Positions 1-8,584 of a stretch of 64,000 nt of DNA are shown in pieces. Below the pieces are notes generated by a model that ran no database searches, was not told the origin of the DNA, and worked only from the letters and a program-made list of their open reading frames with translations. Position 1 is the first letter of the stretch; every line of letters starts with the position of its first letter. This DNA comes from Sphingobacterium endophyticum (lineage in GTDB: Bacteria > Bacteroidota > Bacteroidia > Sphingobacteriales > Sphingobacteriaceae), in contig NZ_SMMI01000003.1 in the NCBI RefSeq assembly GCF_009733535.1, positions 124,001 through 188,000 on the forward strand, written 5' to 3'. Made by a program: the position numbers and the translations under genes.

Positions 1-539
1 GATTGGCAACGGCCATAAAAGGACTTACCCTCACGGTGAGGCATCTTTTTAGTGCCCGTAAAAAACGACAATCATTGGATATCAAGAAGGATAATTACTT
101 TGAGGAACAGCAAGGTGTAACCACGGTTCAATATCCTAAGGTTAAAATGCCTATTCCGGAGGTAGCACGCTATCAATTGGATGTGGTGATTGATGATTGT
201 ATTGTTTGTGACCTTTGTGCCAAAGCATGTCCGGTAGACTGTATAACCATTGAAGCGATTAAATCTCCTGAGGCAATAGGAAAGACCTCTGACGGTTCAG
301 TAAAAAGACTTTATGCTGCCGAATTCGATATCGACATGGCAAAGTGTATGTATTGTGGTTTATGTACTGTTGTATGTCCTACAGAGTGTATTACTATGAC
401 CGACAAATATGACCGTGTAACAACGAATTTGGCGGATCTAACCTATACTTTTTCCGATATGACTCCTGAAGAAGTTAAAAAGAGAAAAGAAGAATGGACA
501 AAGTTTCAAGCTGAAAAGGAGGCAGCAAAGAATAAATAA
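1..539 (+). CDS. nuoI: NADH-quinone oxidoreductase subunit I (5' end outside window)
   Basis: Peripheral-arm ferredoxin-like subunit of complex I, carrying the two [4Fe-4S] clusters (N6a, N6b) that pass electrons towards quinone. Two classical motifs are visible, CIVCDLCAKACP and CMYCGLCTVVCP, about 40 residues apart. The frame is open to the left edge. The first possible start in the window is a TTG at 3, but the protein already begins inside the usual N-terminal amphipathic region, so the true start is probably upstream of the window. The charged Lys/Glu-rich tail is typical of Bacteroidota NuoI. Its stop overlaps the nuoJ start by one base (TAATG), indicating translational coupling. Identification is firm; only the 5' end is uncertain. 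Confidence 0.95.
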   Translation, partial: LATAIKGLTLTVRHLFSARKKRQSLDIKKDNYFEEQQGVTTVQYPKVKMPIPEVARYQLDVVIDDCIVCDLCAKACPVDCITIEAIKSPEAIGKTSDGSVKRLYAAEFDIDMAKCMYCGLCTVVCPTECITMTDKYDRVTTNLADLTYTFSDMTPEEVKKRKEEWTKFQAEKEAAKNK

Positions 540-1081
540 TGGAATTAGCAATTTTTTATGCTTTTGCGGCATTAGTTATTGGATCTGCATTATTGGTTGT
601 TAGCTTAAAGAATACGGCTCGATCGCTCTTTCTTTTCTTTATTGTGTTATTTGGAATGGCAGGCTTATTTATTTTCGCTTTAGCTGATTTTGTAGCAATC
701 ACCCAAATTATGGTCTATGTTGGTGGGGTTTTGATACTTATGATCTTTGCATTTATGCTATCCAATAAAGAATTGCTGGCGGACCTTCAAAACACCTCTT
801 CCAAATTCCTTTCTATTCCTAATTGGCAATCATTATTGCTTTCCATAGGCTTCTTAGCAGTTATGTCTTATGGAATTATCGAATGGCATGATAATTTTCC
901 ACAATGGATTACTGAAAATATAAGGCAAGGAAATATCATCAAATCATCTGACAACAACATCAATCAATTGGGAATAAAATTCATGACTCAATATCTGTTG
1001 CCATTTGAAGTTATATCCATTTTCTTACTCGCAGCTTTAATCGGTGCTGCACACCTTTCAAGAAAGGAGGATCCAAAATGA
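539..1081 (+). CDS. nuoJ: NADH-quinone oxidoreductase subunit J
   Basis: Membrane subunit of complex I, 180 aa with about five hydrophobic segments. The conserved third helix is recognisable (TQIMVYVGGVLILMIFAFML), the segment that carries a pi-bulge and links the quinone site to the proton channels in known structures. A hydrophilic loop of about 50 residues precedes the last helix. The start ATG shares one base with the nuoI stop, and the stop overlaps the nuoK start (ATGA), so the I-J-K order is translationally coupled. Confidence 0.95.
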   Translation: MELAIFYAFAALVIGSALLVVSLKNTARSLFLFFIVLFGMAGLFIFALADFVAITQIMVYVGGVLILMIFAFMLSNKELLADLQNTSSKFLSIPNWQSLLLSIGFLAVMSYGIIEWHDNFPQWITENIRQGNIIKSSDNNINQLGIKFMTQYLLPFEVISIFLLAALIGAAHLSRKEDPK

Positions 1082-1383
1082 TCAGCCTAACTCATTTCCT
1101 ATTTGTTTCAGCATGTCTATTTTGTATCGGTTTATATGCCATTATAGCAAAAAGAAATTCCATTATGATTCTCATCGGAATAGAATTTATCATTAACGCG
1201 GCTATCCTAAATTTAGTCGCATTTGGTCGATATGATAAAATCAATTATTCCGGTCAAATCTTTGCCTTGTTTGCGATTGTTTTGGCAGCGGCTGCAGTAG
1301 CAGTTGGCTTAGCGATTATACTCAATGTTTATAGAAAGTATAAAACTATTAATCCAGAAAATATAACAGATTTGAGAGATTAA
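1078..1383 (+). CDS. nuoK: NADH-quinone oxidoreductase subunit K
   Basis: Small complex I membrane subunit, 101 aa and three helices, related to MrpC. The first essential membrane glutamate is present (Glu36 in ILIGIEFIIN, same number as in E. coli). The second, E. coli Glu72 in the third helix, aligns with Ala73 here: the segment reads LAAAAVAVGLA where E. coli has LAAAEASIGLA. The DNA codon is GCA at 1294-1296, so this is not a translation artefact. The C-terminus (INPENITDLRD) aligns well with E. coli. It overlaps nuoJ by four bases and nuoL by one. Confidence 0.96.
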   Translation: MISLTHFLFVSACLFCIGLYAIIAKRNSIMILIGIEFIINAAILNLVAFGRYDKINYSGQIFALFAIVLAAAAVAVGLAIILNVYRKYKTINPENITDLRD

Positions 1384-3386
1384 TGAGCGATTTATTAAAC
1401 ATATCACCAATAATTGGAAGTATGCTAGTCGTTTTGCTTCCTTTCCTAGCCTTCCTTATTCAGGCCATCTTAGGAAAGCGTAGTCAATCAGGCAATATCG
1501 CGTTGGTATCAATTATTCTAAGTACTATCTTCAGTTTGATCTTTGTATTTGCTGAAGTTTGGAAACAAGAACCCATCTCGGCAAATGTCAGTTGGTTTAC
1601 AATCGGCACCCATACTTTTACATTGGGCATCTTATTAAATAATCTGACTGTATTAATGCAGCTTATTGTCTGTATTATTGCTTTACCGGTACATATCTAT
1701 TCAAAATCCTACATGAAGGGAGATCCGGGAATTCATCGATACTGGATGTATCTCAGTTTATTCTGTTTTGCGATGCTGGGTCTGACCATTTCTAGTAACC
1801 TTTTGATGATGTACATTTTTTGGGAATTGGTTGGTTTTGCTTCTTATTTACTCATTGGGTTTTGGTTTACAAAAGAATCCGCAGTTCAGGCCAATAAAAA
1901 AGCATTTATTATCAATAGAATTGGTGATTTAGGATTTTTATTGGGAATTGCATCCGTCTATAGTATGTATGGGAGCCTTAATCTTGTTGAACTCTTCGGA
2001 AAGGACGGCTTATTCTATAGCTTACCTGCATCTTCAGATGGATGGTTAACTTTTACGGGAATTTGTTTCTTTATCGGGGCAATGGCAAAATCTGCTCAAT
2101 TTCCTTTACATGTTTGGTTACCGGATGCCATGGAAGGTCCAACGGCGGTTTCATCACTTATTCATGCGGCTACCATGGTTGCAGCAGGTGTATTTCTATT
2201 AAGTACGGTCTTTCCACTATTCAATCAAACTGTATTGCTAACTATAGCTATTATTGGCTGTATTACCGCATTGATTTCTGCCTATTTTGCAATAAGCCAA
2301 ACAGATATCAAAAAAATATTAGCCTTTTCAACCATATCACAGTTGGGATTTATGGTGGTTGCTGTCGGTGTTGGAGCATGGGATGCTGCCATGTTTCACC
2401 TTGCCACCCATGCATTTTTCAAATGTCTTTTATTCCTTTCAGCGGGTGCAATCATACATGAAATGGCTCATTTGAAAGAGGCAAACAAATTGGATATTGA
2501 CCCACAAGACATCAATAATATGGGCGGATTGAAAAAATGGATGCCTAAAACATTTATCCTGATGTCCATAGCATCATTAGCGCTGGCAGGATTCCCATTG
2601 ACCTCAGGGTTTCTTTCAAAAGATGCAATTTTAATTTCAGCTTTTGAATGGGCTGCCCAATTGAATGGACTTTACTTCCTAATTCCAATTACGCTGACAC
2701 TGGTAAGTATTTTGACCGCATTCTATATAGGTCGATTGATTTTCAAGGTCTTCTTTGGTGAATTGAAAATTAAAGTGGAGAGGATACATTTACATGAAGC
2801 AAACCTTAGCATGTTAGGTCCAATGATTTTTCTAGGGATCTGTTCTATTTTTTTGGTTTTTTCTTGGAATCCCATTGCTTACCACCATTCTTTTATTTTA
2901 ACAGGTTTCTCAATCACATATCCTTTTGCTGAGATTCACAGCCTACATATTATCTTACCCATCATATTAACGATAAGCTCTGCCATAGCATGGGTTATCG
3001 GATGGAATTGGTATGTGAAGGGTAAGTATCCATTGAATTCAGGGAACAAATTATTGGATATATCTATGAATCAAGGATATATTAATGAATTTTATAATAA
3101 AATATTCGTTAAAAGTACTCTGAACTTGAGTAAAGGGCTATATTGGTTTGACCAAAATATAGTTGATGGGTTTGTTAATTTTTTAGCGACAATAGTAAGA
3201 AATTTGGCTCATTTCAGTGCTTGGATAGATAGATATATTGTGGATGGCTTAGTTAATACCATAGCTGGCACAGCATATTATATAGGTCATCTATTGAGAT
3301 GGGTACAGAACGGTAGATTACAGAACTATTTGGGTTTTGCTTTTACTGTGGTATTAATTGGAATAATTTATTTGATAATAAAATAA
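1383..3386 (+). CDS. nuoL: NADH-quinone oxidoreductase subunit L
   Basis: Largest antiporter-like proton-pumping subunit of complex I, 667 aa, with many membrane helices. The signature block PLHVWLPDAMEGPTAVSSLI followed by HAATMVAAG is intact. The helix-5 glutamate (FWELVGFASYLLIGF) and the broken-helix lysine (AMAKSAQFPLH) are both present, so the pumping machinery looks complete. The C-terminal region before the last helix carries two related segments, FDQNIVDGFVN and IDRYIVDGLVN, suggesting a small internal duplication within the long lateral helix region. It starts by one-base overlap with nuoK; nuoM follows after one base. Confidence 0.96.
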   Translation: MSDLLNISPIIGSMLVVLLPFLAFLIQAILGKRSQSGNIALVSIILSTIFSLIFVFAEVWKQEPISANVSWFTIGTHTFTLGILLNNLTVLMQLIVCIIALPVHIYSKSYMKGDPGIHRYWMYLSLFCFAMLGLTISSNLLMMYIFWELVGFASYLLIGFWFTKESAVQANKKAFIINRIGDLGFLLGIASVYSMYGSLNLVELFGKDGLFYSLPASSDGWLTFTGICFFIGAMAKSAQFPLHVWLPDAMEGPTAVSSLIHAATMVAAGVFLLSTVFPLFNQTVLLTIAIIGCITALISAYFAISQTDIKKILAFSTISQLGFMVVAVGVGAWDAAMFHLATHAFFKCLLFLSAGAIIHEMAHLKEANKLDIDPQDINNMGGLKKWMPKTFILMSIASLALAGFPLTSGFLSKDAILISAFEWAAQLNGLYFLIPITLTLVSILTAFYIGRLIFKVFFGELKIKVERIHLHEANLSMLGPMIFLGICSIFLVFSWNPIAYHHSFILTGFSITYPFAEIHSLHIILPIILTISSAIAWVIGWNWYVKGKYPLNSGNKLLDISMNQGYINEFYNKIFVKSTLNLSKGLYWFDQNIVDGFVNFLATIVRNLAHFSAWIDRYIVDGLVNTIAGTAYYIGHLLRWVQNGRLQNYLGFAFTVVLIGIIYLIIK

Positions 3387-3387
3387 G

Positions 3388-4992
3388 ATGGGTGCATTAT
3401 CCTTGCTTATATTTCTTCCCATGATTGCTGTAATAGGTATCCTATTGCTACCAAACCGTATGGGTCATAGTTTTAAATATTTAGCATTACTAGCTACAGT
3501 CCTTCAATTTGGGTTAGCTGGTTACCTTTATATAAATTTTAATGGTTCAGCAGGAGCCTTTAGTGAAGTATCGACGTACCAATATGTGGAACAATTACCA
3601 TGGATCAGGTTGGATTTGGGTTCATTAGGAAAATTAGAAGTCGATTACTTTCTCGGGGTTGATGGTTTTTCTCTTCCCTTACTCCTATTGAGTGCGTTTG
3701 TGATGTTGATGGCAGTGGGCGCATCTTGGAATATAGAAAAAAGTAAGAAGGGTTATTTTGCTTTATTGATGCTTCTCAATACTGCTGTTATGGGTATTTT
3801 CTGTGCATTGGATTTCTTCTTATTCTATGTGTTTTATGAGGTGATGTTGTTGCCGTTATACTTCTTAATCGGCATTTGGGGAGGAGCAAGGCGAGAATAT
3901 GCCGCAATTAAATTCTTCATTTATACGTTGTTTGGATCGGTATTTATGCTTTTGGTCATTGTTGGGCTCTATTTTTCAGTTCAAAACCCCAACACAGGAG
4001 CACATACCTTTAATATGCTTTATATGATGAATCCTGAGAATTATGTTCCAGGATCATTTTTCGATTTCTTAGGCAATGCAAATGAAATATTTGGGATTCC
4101 GGCTAGGATGATTGGCTTTATAGTTTTATTTGTCGCATTCGCCATCAAGATTCCAATTGTTCCTCTACATACTTGGCTACCGGATGCACACGTTGAAGCT
4201 CCAACTCCTGTTTCAATTATATTAGCGGGTATATTGTTAAAAATTGGTGGTTATGGAGTTATTCGCATATGCTTGGGAATTTTCCCAGACGCCGCAGCGG
4301 ATGCAAACTGGTGGTTAGGATTGATTGGCGTTGTTTCCATAATCTATGGTGCACTGAATGCTCTGGCCCAGACCGACCTTAAACGATTGATTGCCTACTC
4401 TTCTGTTTCGCACATGGGATTTGTCCTTTTAGGTATTTCTTCATTAACAGCAGAGGGTATTTCTGGAGCCATGTTTCAAATGTTAAGCCACGGGTTCCTA
4501 TCAGCAGCTTTATTCTTCCTAGTTGGGGTTGTATATGATCGCGTACATGACCGTTACATTTATAATTTTCGAGGATTGGCGAGTATTATGCCAAAATATA
4601 CTGCATACGTCGCTATTGCTTTTTTTGCCTCATTAGGACTTCCTGGATTTTCCGCATTTATAGGAGAAGCCTTTGTTATTATAGGAACATTCAATGCTGA
4701 AAGCATGAATACAGGAATACCACGTTGGATGGCGATCTTTGGTTCCCTAGGAATTTTATTAAGCGCCGCATACTTCCTTTGGACCTTACAACGCATGTTT
4801 TTCGGTACAACACGTTTGAAAGGTGGTGAAGAATGGGTCAAGGAACTCAAGGATGTCAATATCAGAGAACAGATTATCCTATTCCCTACCCTTGCATTAG
4901 CGCTGTTATTGGGAATAATGCCATCCTTAGTTTTCGGAGTATTAAATAACTCTGTATTGAGTTTATTGGATTTGGTTACACCATATTTGTAG
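3388..4992 (+). CDS. nuoM: NADH-quinone oxidoreductase subunit M
   Basis: Antiporter-like membrane subunit of complex I, 534 aa. It has the conserved PLHTWLPDAHVEAPTPVSII block followed by LAGILLKIGGYG. The channel glutamate (FYEVMLLPLYFLIGIWGG) and lysine (FAIKIPIVPLHTWLPDAH) are visible, as is the LKRLIAYSSVSHMGFV segment of the second half. Start ATG lies one base after the nuoL stop, and nuoN begins 11 bases after its stop. Nothing unusual in length or composition. Confidence 0.96.
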   Translation: MGALSLLIFLPMIAVIGILLLPNRMGHSFKYLALLATVLQFGLAGYLYINFNGSAGAFSEVSTYQYVEQLPWIRLDLGSLGKLEVDYFLGVDGFSLPLLLLSAFVMLMAVGASWNIEKSKKGYFALLMLLNTAVMGIFCALDFFLFYVFYEVMLLPLYFLIGIWGGARREYAAIKFFIYTLFGSVFMLLVIVGLYFSVQNPNTGAHTFNMLYMMNPENYVPGSFFDFLGNANEIFGIPARMIGFIVLFVAFAIKIPIVPLHTWLPDAHVEAPTPVSIILAGILLKIGGYGVIRICLGIFPDAAADANWWLGLIGVVSIIYGALNALAQTDLKRLIAYSSVSHMGFVLLGISSLTAEGISGAMFQMLSHGFLSAALFFLVGVVYDRVHDRYIYNFRGLASIMPKYTAYVAIAFFASLGLPGFSAFIGEAFVIIGTFNAESMNTGIPRWMAIFGSLGILLSAAYFLWTLQRMFFGTTRLKGGEEWVKELKDVNIREQIILFPTLALALLLGIMPSLVFGVLNNSVLSLLDLVTPYL

Positions 4993-5003
4993 GGTTAAGA
5001 TAG

Positions 5004-6503
5004 ATGAACGAATTTGTTTTCCAAGTTTCAGACAGTATAGATCATATCATTAGATCGATTCCTTTATTTAAAGTGGAATTTGCATTATCTTTTGGATTCT
5101 TAAGCAGTATTGTCTGTACCTTAATTTTCGATAAGTATTGGAAGCATTCTTCTTTTTTTGTCACGATATTAAGTATCATTTGTGCATTCCTCATTTTAAT
5201 GACACAGCATGATCAGAGCAATTTTGGTTTCTACAATATGTTAATTGTCGACAAAACCTCCTTTTTCGCTAGAGCATTTATTTCAATAGGTTTACTAATA
5301 TCGGCCATTTTTCTGCAACAGCATTTTGCGAATAAAGAGTTTAAAAAGCGGAAAGGAGACCTCTATAGTATCTTACTTGCTGCAGGTATAGGGTTAAATC
5401 TGTTTTCAATGACAACGCATTGGCTTATGGCCTTTATAGCGATTGAGATGGTTTCAATCTGTTCCTATATCATGGTTGGATACTTTTCTGAAAACAAAAA
5501 ACAAGCAGAAGCAGCAATGAAATATGCGTTATTTGGATCAGCATGTTCCGCTGTCATGCTTTATGGACTTTCGCTAATTTATGGGTTTACGGGCGATTTA
5601 AATTTTGCGAGTCCAAAACATATTCAAGGGTTGATTGCTGCTCCAGAAGTAATGGTCAGTATAGCTATTTTATTTGTTTTTACAGGAATAGGTTTTAAAT
5701 TAAGTTTTGTGCCGTTCCATCTGTGGGCACCCGACGTATATGAAGGGGCTCCAACACCAGTTACCGCTTTTCTTTCTACTGTTCCTAAAATAGCCGCCAT
5801 TGTCCTTCTAAGCAGGTTGGCTTCAGCATGGATCAGTACACCGTTCTACTTTAGTGAACTTACTTTTATGTTTATCTCCTTTGTTTCAATTGTCACCATG
5901 TTGGCAGGTAATTTAATTGCCCTGAGACAAACGGATATAAAGAGAATGATGGCATATTCTTCCATAGGCCATACTGGTTTTCTTATGATGGCTATCATCG
6001 CCTATAGCAATGGACAGCAGAATATCCTATTTTTCTATGTACTAGTGTATACCTTAATGAATTTTGCGAGTTTCGCCTTTATAGATGTATTGGAACAAAA
6101 ACTCGGCAGTACACAGTTAAGTTCATATACAGGTTTAGGAAAAAAGATGCCCATCATTTTCACCTGTTTTTCTATTATCGGTATTTCGTTAATAGGTCTT
6201 CCCCCAACAGCAGGATTCATAGGAAAATTATTTGTATTCAGTAGTATCTTCGAAATCTATCAATATGGAGGCGATCAAATATTTCTTTGGCTTCTTATTG
6301 TAGGCGCACTAACATCCGTTATATCTCTCTTCTATTATTTTAAAATTCCTTTGTTTGCTTTCTTAAGAAATAATAAGGAGGAAAACATCGAAAACATCAA
6401 TCCTGCCTTAAGTCCTATGTTGGTAATAGGAGTTATTTTAACCATTTTGGTGGTACTTATTGGGATTTTTCCAAGTGGGGTGTTTGGAGTAATTAGTAAT
6501 TAG
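5004..6503 (+). CDS. nuoN: NADH-quinone oxidoreductase subunit N
   Basis: Third antiporter-like complex I subunit, 499 aa, and the last nuo gene. The hallmark block FVPFHLWAPDVYEGAPTPVT is intact, with the preceding lysine (GIGFKLSF) and the helix-5 glutamate (IAIEMVSICSYIMVGYF). The final codons and the TAG stop (6501-6503) lie inside a run of tandem heptads of form TTAGTAN that continues into the intergenic region. The last residues (ISN) and the stop are therefore supplied by the repeat. No ordinary terminator is seen directly after the stop. Confidence 0.95.
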   Translation: MNEFVFQVSDSIDHIIRSIPLFKVEFALSFGFLSSIVCTLIFDKYWKHSSFFVTILSIICAFLILMTQHDQSNFGFYNMLIVDKTSFFARAFISIGLLISAIFLQQHFANKEFKKRKGDLYSILLAAGIGLNLFSMTTHWLMAFIAIEMVSICSYIMVGYFSENKKQAEAAMKYALFGSACSAVMLYGLSLIYGFTGDLNFASPKHIQGLIAAPEVMVSIAILFVFTGIGFKLSFVPFHLWAPDVYEGAPTPVTAFLSTVPKIAAIVLLSRLASAWISTPFYFSELTFMFISFVSIVTMLAGNLIALRQTDIKRMMAYSSIGHTGFLMMAIIAYSNGQQNILFFYVLVYTLMNFASFAFIDVLEQKLGSTQLSSYTGLGKKMPIIFTCFSIIGISLIGLPPTAGFIGKLFVFSSIFEIYQYGGDQIFLWLLIVGALTSVISLFYYFKIPLFAFLRNNKEENIENINPALSPMLVIGVILTILVVLIGIFPSGVFGVISN

Positions 6504-6527
6504 TAGTTAGTATTTAGTAGTTAGTAG
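6493..6527 (+). repeat. Tandem heptad repeat TTAGTAN, five units, overlapping the nuoN stop
   Basis: Five consecutive 7-base units read TTAGTAA, TTAGTAG, TTAGTAT, TTAGTAG, TTAGTAG. A degenerate sixth unit follows (TTAGACT). The first unit and part of the second lie within the end of nuoN. The same unit occurs in inverted orientation at 6912-6944, so the two blocks bracket the intergenic island. Confidence 0.85.
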
Positions 6528-6559
6528 TTAGACTGATTGATAGGTGTGTTAATGGAAGG

Positions 6560-6600
6560 AGACATAAGACAAAAGACATAAGACATAAGAGTCTGGATAG
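6560..6600 (+). repeat. GACATAAGA-type repeat block, island 1
   Basis: Iterated AGACATA/AGACAAA units end in a 19-base core at 6582-6600. That core matches the block at 16741-16759 of the second island in 17 of 19 positions. I see no coding frame across it. Confidence 0.75.
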
Positions 6601-6670
6601 TAGTAAGTTGTCATTAATTGACGATTAAATGGTTTTCAGAGCTTTAGCTAGAGACAGACGATTTTTTTTA

Positions 6671-6736
6671 AATGGGCGATTTTCGGGGGATTTTTTTGAG
6701 GCACGCCTCAAAAAAATCCCCCGAAAATCGCCCATT
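6671..6736. repeat. Perfect 32-bp inverted repeat with 2-base centre
   Basis: Left arm 6671-6702, centre AC at 6703-6704, right arm 6705-6736. The arms pair at all 32 positions and include a G5/C5 tract and a T7/A7 tract. A T8 run lies just left of the left arm, but no T-run follows the right arm, so it is not a standard intrinsic terminator for plus-strand nuo transcripts. It could form a cruciform in DNA or a long duplex in RNA. The rest of the intergenic stretch 6504-6951 shows no gene. Confidence 0.9.
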
Positions 6737-6911
6737 CTCCCCCATGTTATGCATGTCATTCTTCATCGCAAGATGAAGAAACTATTTTTAAGAAGATGAA
6801 TTACACATCATCCTATACATCTAAAATTCTTTTCAATTCTTAACGAATTTCAACAAAACTAAATTCAACATAATCATCATTTTCTGCTAATTCAATTGGG
6901 ATTTCAACGGT

Positions 6912-6944
6912 CTAAATACTAAATACTACCTACTAAATACTATA
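6912..6944 (-). repeat. Inverted copy of the heptad repeat, island 1 right edge
   Basis: Four to five units of CTAAATA/CTACCTA on the plus strand equal the TTAGTAN family on the minus strand. They stop eight bases before the ATG of the next gene. Together with 6493-6527 they form inverted flanks about 450 bp apart. Confidence 0.8.
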
Positions 6945-6948
6945 TTTG
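6941..6948 (+). promoter_or_regulatory. Candidate -7 box TATATTTG
   Basis: Exact match to the Bacteroidota -7 form TAnnTTTG, four bases upstream of the DUF4254 ATG and formed by the edge of the heptad repeat. No TTTG -33 box is found at the usual distance. If used, the transcript would be leaderless or nearly so. Confidence 0.35.
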
Positions 6949-6951
6949 TAT

Positions 6952-7557
6952 ATGATCTCTTCAACAGCAAATACAATATTTCAGAAGGTAATCGAAGATT
7001 ACCATGTTCATGATAAGATTGACCAACCTATTGAGAATCCCTATAATCGCGATAGCTTGGAACACTTATTATATTTAAAGTGCTGGATTGATACGGCACA
7101 ATGGCATATGGAAGATGTAATTAGGAATCCAAATATTGATCCTAGGGAAGGATTATATTGGAAAAGAAGAATTGATCGCCAAAATCAGGATCGTACAGAT
7201 ACGGTTGAATTTATTGACAGTTATTATCTGCAACAATTTGCAGATGTAATAGCATTAGCAGATGCAAAAGTCAATTCAGAGAGTCCAGCTTGGGCAATTG
7301 ACAGGTTATCCATTCTTGCCTTAAAAATCTATCATATGGAGCAAGAAACACTTCGTACGGATGTTTCAAAAGCTCATCAAGAGTCCTGTCAAATAAAATT
7401 GAATATATTGTTAGAACAGCGGGTTGATTTATCTCTAAGCATTGACGAGCTTTTAGAGGACATCAAAGCTGGGAGAAAATACATGAAAGTCTACAAACAG
7501 ATGAAAATGTACAATGATCCAAATTTAAATCCAGTTCTCTACGGGTCACAGAAATAA
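6952..7557 (+). CDS. DUF4254 family protein
   Basis: A soluble, probably all-helical protein of 201 aa that I recognise as DUF4254, a family found in Bacteroidota and other diderms next to lipopolysaccharide glycosyltransferase genes. Conserved-looking stretches include LLYLKCWIDTAQWHMEDVIR and YWKRRIDRQNQDRTDTVEF. No signal peptide or membrane segment. A TTG two codons upstream (6946) is open, but ATG 6952 is the better start. The GT9 gene follows after 7 bases, consistent with a shared operon and a role in LPS core assembly. The biochemical function is unknown to me. Confidence 0.85.
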   Translation: MISSTANTIFQKVIEDYHVHDKIDQPIENPYNRDSLEHLLYLKCWIDTAQWHMEDVIRNPNIDPREGLYWKRRIDRQNQDRTDTVEFIDSYYLQQFADVIALADAKVNSESPAWAIDRLSILALKIYHMEQETLRTDVSKAHQESCQIKLNILLEQRVDLSLSIDELLEDIKAGRKYMKVYKQMKMYNDPNLNPVLYGSQK

Positions 7558-7564
7558 ATTCAAT

Positions 7565-8584
7565 ATGAAGCGAATCTTGGTCACTAGGTTTTCAGCGATG
7601 GGTGATGTCGCAATGGTGGCTTCGGTCTTACGTGAATTTCAAGAACAGCATACGGACACAGAAATCATTATGGTTTCCCGTCCGTTTTTTTCTGCTTTTT
7701 TTGAAGGTATCCCACGTTTAAAGTTTCATCCCATTGACCCAAAAAACAAGCATAAAGGCATAGCCGGATTATTTAAGCTCTATAAGGAACTCAAGTCCTA
7801 TAAGGCTACGCAAGTTGCTGACCTGCATAATAATTTAAGGTCCAGGTTTTTGGATATACTATTTAAAATATCTGGCTATACGGTTCAGATTCTGGACAAA
7901 GGAAGGGCAGAAAAAAAAGCATTAACTAGGTCGGAAAATAAGATTTTCAAACCCTTAAAACTGACGACAGAAAGGTATGCAGATGTATTCCGTCAACTGG
8001 GATATACTTTATCACTTTCACATCAATTACAAAAGCAACACAGGCTCATTCCACCAGGGATGATGCCAATCTTGGCTTCCAATATGAAAAAAATTGGAAT
8101 TTCTGCTTTTGCCCAACATCCGTATAAAGTCCTTTCAAAGGAAAAAATGGGCGAAATAATCAGAGTACTTTCAGAAATCCCGGTTCAAATTATTCTTTTT
8201 GGGGGAGGATCTGAAGAAGCTCAGGTAACTGAGGGTTGGGAAAAACAATTTTCAAATGTTCGTTCTATAGTTGGCCAATATAATTTGAGCCAAGAATTGG
8301 ATATCATCGCTCATCTTGACCTGATGATTAGTATGGATAGCTCAGGAATGCATATGGCCTCATTAATGGGGGTATCTTGTGTTTCCATTTGGGGGGCGAC
8401 GCATCCTTATGCGGGATTCCTTGGTTATGGACAAAGTATTGATGACTGTGTACAGGTTGAGCATCCCAGTAGACCAAGTTCCATCTATGGTAATAAAGCC
8501 TGTCCATGTGATGGAATTGAAGCCATCGACCTTGTTACAAGTGGAATGGTTGTTGAGAAGGTTAAATTAAAATTAAACTTATAG
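7565..8584 (+). CDS. Glycosyltransferase family 9 (heptosyltransferase-like)
   Basis: GT-B enzyme of 339 aa resembling ADP-heptose:LPS heptosyltransferases, which add heptose to the inner core at the cytoplasmic face of the inner membrane. The N-terminus MKRILVTRFSAMGDVAMVAS is the typical Rossmann start with the SxMGD nucleotide/acceptor loop. The C-terminal donor-site block SMDSSGMHMASLMGVSCVSI followed by WGATHPYAG corresponds to the D-S/T-G-x-x-H motif of the family. Cysteines near the end (CPCDGIEA) are common in Bacteroidota members. Whether the sugar is heptose cannot be read from the sequence. It lies in the DUF4254-GT9-GT4-GT2-GT2 run. Confidence 0.88.
   Translation: MKRILVTRFSAMGDVAMVASVLREFQEQHTDTEIIMVSRPFFSAFFEGIPRLKFHPIDPKNKHKGIAGLFKLYKELKSYKATQVADLHNNLRSRFLDILFKISGYTVQILDKGRAEKKALTRSENKIFKPLKLTTERYADVFRQLGYTLSLSHQLQKQHRLIPPGMMPILASNMKKIGISAFAQHPYKVLSKEKMGEIIRVLSEIPVQIILFGGGSEEAQVTEGWEKQFSNVRSIVGQYNLSQELDIIAHLDLMISMDSSGMHMASLMGVSCVSIWGATHPYAGFLGYGQSIDDCVQVEHPSRPSSIYGNKACPCDGIEAIDLVTSGMVVEKVKLKLNL

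Noticed and set aside
1..539. Accepting TTG at 3 as the nuoI start
   Set aside because: The frame is open to the window edge and the normal N-terminus is longer. The gene is more likely cut by the window.
2042..2461. 139-codon frame inside nuoL
   Set aside because: Another frame of a highly conserved gene; the Cys/Ser/His-rich composition is typical of out-of-frame translation.
6671..6736. Calling the giant hairpin the nuo terminator
   Set aside because: The T-run lies before, not after, the stem on the plus strand, and the stem is far longer than terminators require. Transcription might still stop there, but that is not shown.
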